Of a stretch of DNA of 64,000 nucleotides, positions 57,428 through 64,000 are shown in pieces. Position 1 is the first letter of the stretch, and the number at the start of each line of letters is the position of its first letter. Origin of the DNA: Narthecium ossifragum (lineage: Eukaryota; Streptophyta; Magnoliopsida; Dioscoreales; Nartheciaceae); the NCBI GenBank assembly GCA_963920575.1, contig OY986964.1, forward strand, positions 16,371,987 to 16,435,986, read 5' to 3'. The notes under the pieces were generated by a model, which searched no databases, was not told the DNA's origin, and saw only the letters and a list, made by a program, of their open reading frames with translations. The position numbers and the translations under genes were made by a program.

Positions 57428-57849
57428 TAGTAAGCCATAAAAATAAAGCAAGGAATAAAGGGTAGAGATAACCATAATAAACGCCGCAAAAATAGTTTTT
57501 CTCTCTCTTCCAATTTTAGTTTAGGCATCACCATCATTGAATAAATACTTCCTTTCCCAGCATAGCCTGTCACAGAAATATATACCTTTCCAAAAAGATC
57601 AAATATAACAAATAAAAGTTCAAAAAGGTATTAGAATCATAGAAAATTTCGGCAGAGTCTCCTTTGTATTTTCATGATATATTAATCTGTACAAACATTC
57701 ATCACATAAAAATATAACATGTACAGATAAATAGTAAAGGAGATAATACATCAAAAATATTCTTCTAGACATCACAGATAAGGAAATAAAGAACCAAAAT
57801 ATCCAAGCAGAGCAACCATCAGTTATCATCCGCAAAACTGTGCATCTCA

Positions 57850-58640
57850 CCCACGGTTGCGCACCCGTGGCAAAATTGGAGTTCGAGATCGGCGGAAATA
57901 AAGAGAAACGAACACACAGGAGGTTCGTCTAGGATGTCTAGCAGGTCAGATCATGCTCAGCATAGGCCGGATAGATGATAGAAATTTCCAGATCTGAAAT
58001 CGGAGCCTGGGAGCACGCAGATCGCGGTCAGTGCCCGAACGGACGGCTATAGGCACGCCGGCGATGGATCGACAGTGAAACGGCTTTGCCGGAGAACGGG
58101 AAGGGTACAGGAAGCATCGTGGAAGCATAAGGAGTTCTCCGGTGAGGTCTGATCGAGGAATAGTGGCCTCCAGGCGGCGGGACAGCGGTGAACGGCGCGG
58201 AGGACGATGATGGCCGGAGATTGATTCCAGCGATCCAGATATCAATCGAGGTTGGCAAGGATCTAGAAAGGATCGTGGAGGGCCAACTAACTATCCTATG
58301 GTGGCTGATTGAAGAATTGGGCTCCCAAACGCTGGATTGAAGGTCTCCGGCGAGGTGAAGATCACGGTGGCTGGACGCCGGAGATAGAGGCGGCAATGTT
58401 GAGTTTTGATTGTGGTGGAAGGGTCGTGGGGGTGGAAGGAAGCTTCTGAAGGTGGTACACGGCGGTGGGCGGCCATGGATGAGGAGATCAGCCGTGGCGG
58501 AGAAAACAGGGCAACCGGAGTGATGGCGGAGGTTTTGGGACTGGTTTGGAGGGGTAAGGGAGGCCGGAGAGGTGGGGATTGGCGACAGAGGACAGCGGCT
58601 CGGGGACGAGCAGGAGGTCGGGGACGATGAACAGTGGGGA
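57850..58640 (-). other. GC-rich block of unknown origin in E5
   Basis: About 800 bp with a sharp rise in GC and CpG compared with the AT-rich sequence on both sides. CGCCGG and GCCGGAG words recur. Overlapping ORFs exist (for example 58028-58396 and 57946-58245, minus strand) but are Ser, Pro and Arg rich with no domain I recognise. It resembles 5'-UTR or exon sequence of plant genes in composition and may be captured host DNA. Confidence 0.5.
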
Positions 58641-58766
58641 GGAGAGAGAAAAGTTGAAAAGAAAATTGGCGAAAATTTGAAAAAAATGAAAAAATTGTGA
58701 AAAAATTCTAAAAAAAATCAGCGAAAACTCCTAACAATTAAATAAAATTCAAAAAACTAATAAAAA

Positions 58767-58782
58767 CTGGGTTGCCTCCCAG
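58767..58782 (-). promoter_or_regulatory. E5 post-ORF hairpin with AGGCAA loop
   Basis: On the minus strand CTGGG AGGCAA CCCAG, 26 nt after the stop of the 405-codon ORF. Same loop as in E1-E3, different stem bases with pairing kept. Confidence 0.7.
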
Positions 58783-58807
58783 GAAGCGAGCAATTTTACG
58801 TTTTTCG

Positions 58808-60025
58808 CTAGACGCTCTCGAAACAAGAGTTAGGAGGCCGATGATTCCATGTGAAAAAGTACATGACCCGAATCATGGTGAAGGTATGCAGACATGCTTC
58901 ATCAAAGAATAAAAAGAAGTCCTTAGCAAGCAAAATATACATAAAACTGGAAATCTTGATATGATCTTTGATGAAGGGACGATAGGCATTGGCATGGTCT
59001 TCACTCATAACAAGGTTCTCCTCCTCACAAAGTTCAACTAATGGGGATGATATTAAAGGTAGAATCTCAACTTGAGGCTCTACACAAGGAATATTGCTAA
59101 CACCCTCATCCTTATTATGTTTATCCCTAATAGGCATATCATCATCATTCAACGCATCATGTAAAAGTTCGACTTCAGGTTCCCGATAGGGGGTCTCACT
59201 AATATGCTCATTCTCATTATGATCATTGTAACTAGACATATTATCATCATTCAACTCATCATGAACAACCGGCAATTTCTCACAACAATCCTCATCATCA
59301 CTATCATCAAAAAAACATGCTTCATAAGAATGACCGAAATACATATAAGGCCCAGAATATACAACCGGGTAGCATTCATCAACATCATCAATCGTATCAT
59401 CCAAAATCGGCAAAACAGTATTTTTAGCGGCTGGTAAAACATTGTCAATAGCATCATGAACTGGCAAAGCATCACAAGCATTATCATCACACATAGGAGG
59501 AACATAATCATTCCCATAATCATCATATGAATCCACCATACAAGCTAATTGTCTAATTTGTGTCTCCAGTTTAGCAATGGATTTGGTATTAGAATTACAC
59601 TGGTTCTCTATTCTCGACACATTATTTTGTATTTTGAAAATATCATTTTTTAGGTCACTTCTCATTCCACTAAAATTTTCATTTATGGCTAGAAGGATGG
59701 AACTCAAAGTGGGTTCAGAGGTGGTTTGGATCGGATGAGCTGAAGTTATATTCTGTGGATAACATGAAGGATATTGTTGTTCAAAACTATATGCAGAATT
59801 TTGGGTTGGTGTTTTTATATTCCATGGTTGAACGTTAGGAGGTTGATAATCTTTGAATTGCCAACTAGGGTATGTATAGTCTCTACAATCCTGATTATAA
59901 GGATATAAATTTGAATTATATGCTGGATTTGAGAAGCCATATGTGTCATTATTGTAAGCAGGTTCATAACCAAAAGGTAAATCATCATTGGACATGGCAC
60001 CCGGTGGCATATAAAAATTAGCCAT
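58808..60025 (-). CDS. E5 405-residue protein, unknown function, gag-spacer-like N-terminal half
   Basis: Starts MANFYMPPGAMSNDD and is open for 405 codons in an otherwise non-coding element. Residues 1-100 are rich in Tyr, Pro, Asn and Gln. Residues about 108-165 have coiled-coil character, ending SIAKLETQIRQLACMV, and resemble the part of Athila gag after the zinc knuckle ([16 protein letters not shown] in E3). No capsid, zinc knuckle or protease is seen. Residues 180-250 are acidic. Residues 253-286 and 287-320 are a 34-residue tandem repeat with the frame HD.LNDD.M...EP.VE. The C-terminus (about 358-394) is hydrophobic and aromatic (SSFMYILLAKDFFLFFDEA). I infer a truncated gag-derived protein that may join particles of a partner element; the function is unknown. 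Confidence 0.75.
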   Translation of the reverse strand: MANFYMPPGAMSNDDLPFGYEPAYNNDTYGFSNPAYNSNLYPYNQDCRDYTYPSWQFKDYQPPNVQPWNIKTPTQNSAYSFEQQYPSCYPQNITSAHPIQTTSEPTLSSILLAINENFSGMRSDLKNDIFKIQNNVSRIENQCNSNTKSIAKLETQIRQLACMVDSYDDYGNDYVPPMCDDNACDALPVHDAIDNVLPAAKNTVLPILDDTIDDVDECYPVVYSGPYMYFGHSYEACFFDDSDDEDCCEKLPVVHDELNDDNMSSYNDHNENEHISETPYREPEVELLHDALNDDDMPIRDKHNKDEGVSNIPCVEPQVEILPLISSPLVELCEEENLVMSEDHANAYRPFIKDHIKISSFMYILLAKDFFLFFDEACLHTFTMIRVMYFFTWNHRPPNSCFESV

Positions 60026-60410
60026 GCATGCAAGATCATATAAATAAGGACCACACCAAAGATAAGAAATACAAACAGTGGGCTAGTCCAAGAGACGACT
60101 GTCGCTGATACGTGCTTTTGTGCGACTTGCAGAAGCGTCTCAAACAGCTCGATAAAATAACTCGGAGTTTAGAACAAGCTCACCTGACTACACAATCCCG
60201 ATCGGTCGCTCCCGTGTCCGACCGATCGCTCTTGGCGATGGGTTGCAGGTCCAAGTCCGAGAAAATCAAATTTAGTAGCTGTAAAAATCAGAAAAATTGT
60301 CAGAAATTCCTAAAAAGTGTAAAATAAAGAAAGGGAGAAATAAGAAAGATATAAACCTAACTAAGCAAAGAAAAAGAGTCAAGAGAAAATCAATCAATTA
60401 ACCGTCGAAT
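60026..60410 (-). other. E5 leader
   Basis: About 390 nt between primer site and ORF, containing GACCGATCGG-like palindromes near 60200-60235. No other feature is seen. Confidence 0.6.
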
Positions 60411-60428
60411 TCCCCAGCAATGGCGCCA
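60411..60428 (-). promoter_or_regulatory. E5 primer binding site, tRNA-Asp with 2 mismatches
   Basis: The minus strand reads TGGCGCCATTGCTGGGGA, 16 of 18 matching the complement of the tRNA-Asp 3' end, 5 nt after the 5' LTR. Confidence 0.88.
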
Positions 60429-60433
60429 AAAAT

Positions 60434-61839
60434 TGATCGCTCACAAACGTCGTCGTTAAAACGTTGTAAACTCAATCAAATATTAAATTTATATCCTTAT
60501 TCAATCACTAAACTACTAAGTAGAAATAGCGGTGAAGTCGGGAGTCGATCCACAGGGAAAACGTTGGAAACTGAAATCAATTCTCGAAACCCTAAAACTA
60601 AAGAAAAGAATCAAAGATAGAATAGATTAAACTAATGAAGAAAAGAAATAAAAGGTTGATCAATTTGAATCAATGGATAAGTGACTTAGGAATTACTCAA
60701 TCCGCCCTAATTTCACCTTCAATCTTCTCTAGTTATCCTCTTGTTCCCTTCTCTAAACATTATGAATCCACAGCTTCTTAAGCTTACATGAATCCCTAAA
60801 ATAAGGTTTATGTTTCCAACTGTATAATCTATCTTTGTTTAGCATAAATCATCTTTGGTCCTACGATTACATTAAATTATTCTACTCCTAATGACCTTAG
60901 CATGACTTATCTTCACGTAGCATAGACTATCTCAGAGGTAAACCAAAAACCACATGAAAACCATCCTATGAATCTCTACAATCAATCACAAAAATCATAT
61001 AGGACTGAAAATACGTCAAGGAACTCTGTTCCCTCAACTCTATTAACAATAAAAAGCAAATTCATAGGATCATGTCTTGAGAAGAATACAAGATTCAAAC
61101 CAAAGAAGATAGAAAACTATGCTAGGGTTTCATGAATAATCCTAAGTACAATAACTAGCAACTCATCTTTTGGATGAAAGCCATCGGGTTGGAGTATGAA
61201 GCTGTCACCATCCACATCCTCTCCTTCTTCTTCTTCCTCCTCCAAAGATTGACAAATAGATCCGAAGTTTTGCTGGAATAACCCCTTTATGGCTAAGTTG
61301 AGTTGGACCTCTAGTGCAACTCGGAATTCCTAATTTAATTCTGACTGTCTCTTCTGGTCGCGATTGGTTTCAACCAATCCATAATATGAGAATGAGTCCA
61401 ACACAAAAGATGTAGATTTGGAAGTCTTCTGTCCTCTCCCGAAGAGTTTGTAATATTTGGACTTATCTAAAATAGTTGGCGAATATTCTCCCGGGCGTCG
61501 ACGGACCAGTCTTCCAGCAGCTAAATATCTTCATCTTCTTCAAAACTGCTATCCATCCATCAGGAATCTCTGAAAGTGTCCAACATGAAAGTTGTACGTC
61601 TTGATGTCTACTAGATGTCACCAAAATTTCAGAATAGTTTGACATAAGAATAAGTTCTGGTGAATATTGTGCTAACAGTCGACAGAGCAGTGTATTTTAG
61701 CATAATAACCGAATTTCTTGTATTTCTTCTCAAAGCATGATTAAACCTAAAATCAACTAACAAGCTATCAAATACAACTACTCTAGGCATAACAAAGCTA
61801 AGTTAAGGGGTTGAATCATGAATATTTAGTGACTTATCA
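60434..61839 (-). repeat. E5 5' LTR, TATA region deleted
   Basis: 1406 bp, 36 bp shorter than the 3' LTR. Near 61286 the sequence CTTTATGGCTAAG replaces a stretch that in the 3' LTR contains TATATAATAAAAACCC. The loss lies between TTAT direct repeats. Confidence 0.92.
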
Positions 61840-63846
61840 TTCATACACATCAAGCGGCAATAAATTAACGCTAGATCCAAGATCTAACAAAGCATGTCCA
61901 AATCTTTCTTTGCCTATTGTACAAGCAATCGTGGGAGATCCATGATCTCTATATTTAGGAGGGGTATTGTTTTGAATAATGGAACTAACTTGCTCAGCAA
62001 GATAGGCCTTCTTCTAAACATTAAGCCTCCTCTTTATAGTGCAGAGGTCCTTCAAAAATTTAGCATAAGCAGGAATTTCCTGAATAGCATCTAATAAAGG
62101 AATGTTAATCCTCACTTGCTTAAATATTTCCATGATCTCAGCATGATGCTTATCTTTATGCATAGGTGCTAACCTTTGAGGAAATGGGACATGAGTAGAA
62201 TGTACCTCGTTATCTTCTGGAATTGACTTTTCTAAAGATTGAGGTCCAGAATTTACCACATCATTTGGTTCCTCATCCGGCTTTTCAATTACCTTCCCGC
62301 TTCTCAACGTTGTAACGGCTTGCACTTGCTTTGGGTTGGAGGACTCTCCTCCTTCTTGGCATGCCATCACATTTTTGTGAGGATTAGGTTGAGCTTGAGC
62401 AGGGAATTTTCCTTTATCTTGCAAAGCACCTATAACAGTAGTCAAATTGGTTATAGCACTTTGTATATCATGAATTGCTTGCTTCATCTGTGTCATGTCT
62501 TGCTGTATTTGATTATTTGTAGCCAATTGGGTTTGCATGAATTGGCTCAAGGTATCCGCCAAGCTTGGCTTGGGTACTTGAGGGGTAGCTTGATAGTTGT
62601 ATGTAGGTGCAGCTTGTTGCTTGAAGTAAACTGGTGCTTGTTGATTGTATTGGGGCTGCCCTTGATTGTTGGATTGTATTGGGGCTGCCCCTTGATCATT
62701 CCTCCAACTAAAGTTGGGGTGATTCCTCCAACCAACATTATAAGAGTTAGTAGCAAGGTTGGGAATAGATTTAGAAACAAAATTGACATTTTCACTTGAC
62801 CCATGCAAAACTTCTTTAAATGCTGGGAGGGTAGGACAATCATCAGTACAATGACCATGTACATCACATATAGTATACTTCAAATCAAGATTAGATGATT
62901 GAATCTCATTCGCCTTTTTCAATTCTAAAGAATCAATTTTTCTAACAAGTCGAGCTTTCAAATCGTCATCGTCTCTCAATGAATACCTACCAGGGGCATG
63001 CTCTACAGGTCTTGTCCTATCATATGCATCAGCTGAATCCCAAGACTGGGCATTCTCAGCAATAAAGTCAAAATAGTCGAGAGGTTCATCAGGTTCTTTG
63101 CTAAAGAACTCTCCATTACACATAGTCTCAACAAATTGACGCATTTTAGGATCCAAACATTCATAAAAGAAACTGACAAGATACCAGTTCTCAAAACCAT
63201 GGTGAGGGCACGAATTCAAAAGGTCCTTGAACCTTTCCCAACACTGGTAGAAGGTTTCATGTTCCTTTTGCTTGTAATTTACAATCTGCCTCTTAATAGC
63301 AGTGGTCCTGTGCAAAGGGAAGAATTTCTTAAGGAATTCTGTTTGCATTTCCTTCCAAGTGCCTACGGACCTCCGTTTCAGTGAATTAAGCCATGTCTTG
63401 GCTTTGTCTTTGAGAGAGAAGGGAAAGAGTTTCAATCTTATCACCTCCTCTGTGCAAGAACGATCCATAAATGTCAAACAAACATCCTCGAACTCCTTAA
63501 TGTGCAGATAAGGGTTCTCAGACTCCATTCCATGAAAGTAAGGGATCAAAGGTATCATTCCAGGTTTAAAACTGAAATTATTTGCATTTACAGGAAAAAT
63601 AAAACAAGAAGGCACACTGGCACGATCAGGAAGTAGGTAGTCACGTAGTGTCCTACCTTGCTCAAGGGGAAGTGAGTCATGATGGATGGAATCCTCATTC
63701 TCACTCCCGTGTATGGATCTGTGAATAGACCCGTGTTCAGACATATTGCTAGCAGGTATAGCAACTGTCCCAGCAAAAGGTAAAGTGTGTGGTTGCAAAT
63801 GTATTAGTCGGTTCGAAAAGTCTCGAACCCAATGATGCATATACAA
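61840..63846 (-). pseudogene. gag: E4 gag and start of protease
   Basis: On the minus strand 610 codons from 63846 to a TAG at 62014-62016, then the same frame continues into protease (KKAYLAEQV, NTPPKYRDHGSPTIACTIG, HALLDLGSSVNLLPLDVYE) up to the E5 insertion. The capsid domain is at about 95-230 (LKLFPFSLKDKAKTWLNSL, QCWERFKDLLNSCPHHGFE). The zinc knuckle region YTICDVHGHCTDDCP has its first Cys replaced by Tyr. A Gln/Asn/Pro-rich spacer and a coiled-coil-like stretch follow. The stop at 62014 and the split protease make this copy non-functional. The upstream ATGs close to the first Met leave the true start uncertain; MSEHGSIH at residue 35 is an alternative. Confidence 0.88.
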
Positions 63847-64000
63847 TCACACTAGAATTTAAAAACAAGGGAAGAGATCACCGAGCAATATGTAGATGTA
63901 GACGACTTTGGTGCTCCTCTTCTTCGGTACTTCTCTTTTTGTAGCTTTTCCCTTTTTTTCAGATTTTTCTATTCGTTGTTCCAGGTTGAAAATTGCCAAT
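63847..64000 (-). other. E4 leader, to window edge
   Basis: 154 nt upstream of the gag ATG on the minus strand. Neither an LTR end nor a primer site is visible before the window ends. Confidence 0.5.

Larger units (their letters stand above)
56258..58766 (-). other. E5 3' non-coding region
   Basis: 2.5 kb between the post-ORF hairpin and the 3' LTR. It holds the polypurine tract (56259-56270), an AGTAACCGGG block (about 56950-57012), the second hairpin with internal polypurine tract (57395-57427) and a GC-rich block (57850-58640). The remaining sequence is AT-rich and shows nothing recognisable. Confidence 0.7.
54816..61839 (-). mobile_element. E5: complete non-autonomous LTR element (LARD-like), 7.0 kb
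   Basis: On the minus strand the 5' LTR is 60434-61839 and the 3' LTR 54816-56257, with TGATAAGTCAC...GAGCGATCA ends. TSD TTCAT at 54811-54815 and 61840-61844, inside the protease of E4. It has a tRNA-Asp-like primer site, one 405-codon ORF, a GC-rich block, the Athila-type 3' module and a polypurine tract. No protease, RT, RNase H or integrase is present. It must be moved by proteins of an Athila-type partner. Solo LTRs of this family are at 1173-2538 and 21770-23210. Confidence 0.93.
53996..64000 (-). mobile_element. E4: Athila-type element, truncated, interrupted by E5
   Basis: On the minus strand the gag (63846 to 61840) continues, after removal of E5, into protease and the first RT residues (54810 to 53996). 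It then ends abruptly at the E3 LTR. Upstream of gag, 63847-64000 is leader sequence; the 5' LTR would lie beyond the window. It is related to E2 and E3 but clearly a different family. Confidence 0.87.

Overview
The window comes from a flowering plant, most likely from a pericentromeric or other heterochromatic block of a large genome. The evidence is wall-to-wall Ty3/gypsy LTR retrotransposons of the plant lineages Athila, Tat and Tekay (a chromovirus), primer binding sites for tRNA-Asp and tRNA-iMet, and a Tourist-type MITE with a TAA target duplication. I see no host gene, tRNA gene or rRNA gene. Almost every base can be assigned to a transposable element, and most boundaries are fixed by TG...CA ends with a 5-bp target-site duplication (TSD).

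Layout. The oldest layer (called E6) is a decayed Tat-type element on the minus strand. Its protease/RT, RT, RNase H, second RNase H and integrase lie in pieces at 43323-43940, 40457-41295, 27446-27661, 23211-24146 and 21134-21769. It is interrupted by solo LTRs at 41296-43322, 27662-40456, 24147-27445 and 21770-23210. The solo LTR 27662-40456 itself holds an internally deleted Tekay element (E7, 29141-36482) and a further Tekay solo LTR (36720-39966). E7 holds a tiny TRIM element (30329-31011) and an Athila-type solo LTR (32932-34541).

At 21133 E6 is cut by E1, an Athila-type deletion derivative on the minus strand that runs off the left edge of the window. E1 contains a Tekay solo LTR (14639-19702, itself holding solo LTR 15880-17534), a complete 10.4-kb Athila-type element E2 (3281-13727, plus strand, TSD ATGAC), a solo LTR (1173-2538) and a MITE (593-925).

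On the right lies E3 (44052-53995, plus strand), the youngest large element: its LTRs differ by only about 1 percent, and gag-protease and RT-RNase H-integrase are nearly intact, but it has no TSD. Beyond it is the Athila-type element E4 (minus strand, gag at 61840-63846, protease/RT at 53996-54815), split by E5 (54816-61839, TSD TTCAT). E5 is a complete non-autonomous element that encodes a single 405-residue protein of unknown function.

How the parts work together. The most interesting signal is a shared 3' module in four Athila-type elements (E1, E2, E3 and the pol-less E5). It consists of a hairpin with an invariant AGGCAA loop just after the last ORF, then a second hairpin (ACATTG-AGGA-CAATGT type), then an internal copy of that element's own polypurine tract. 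Stem bases change in a compensating way between families, and the internal tract always matches the terminal tract of the same element. This points to a selected cis function in replication or RNA handling. A second theme is clusters of GATCGATC palindromes just upstream of the TATA box in LTRs of unrelated lineages.
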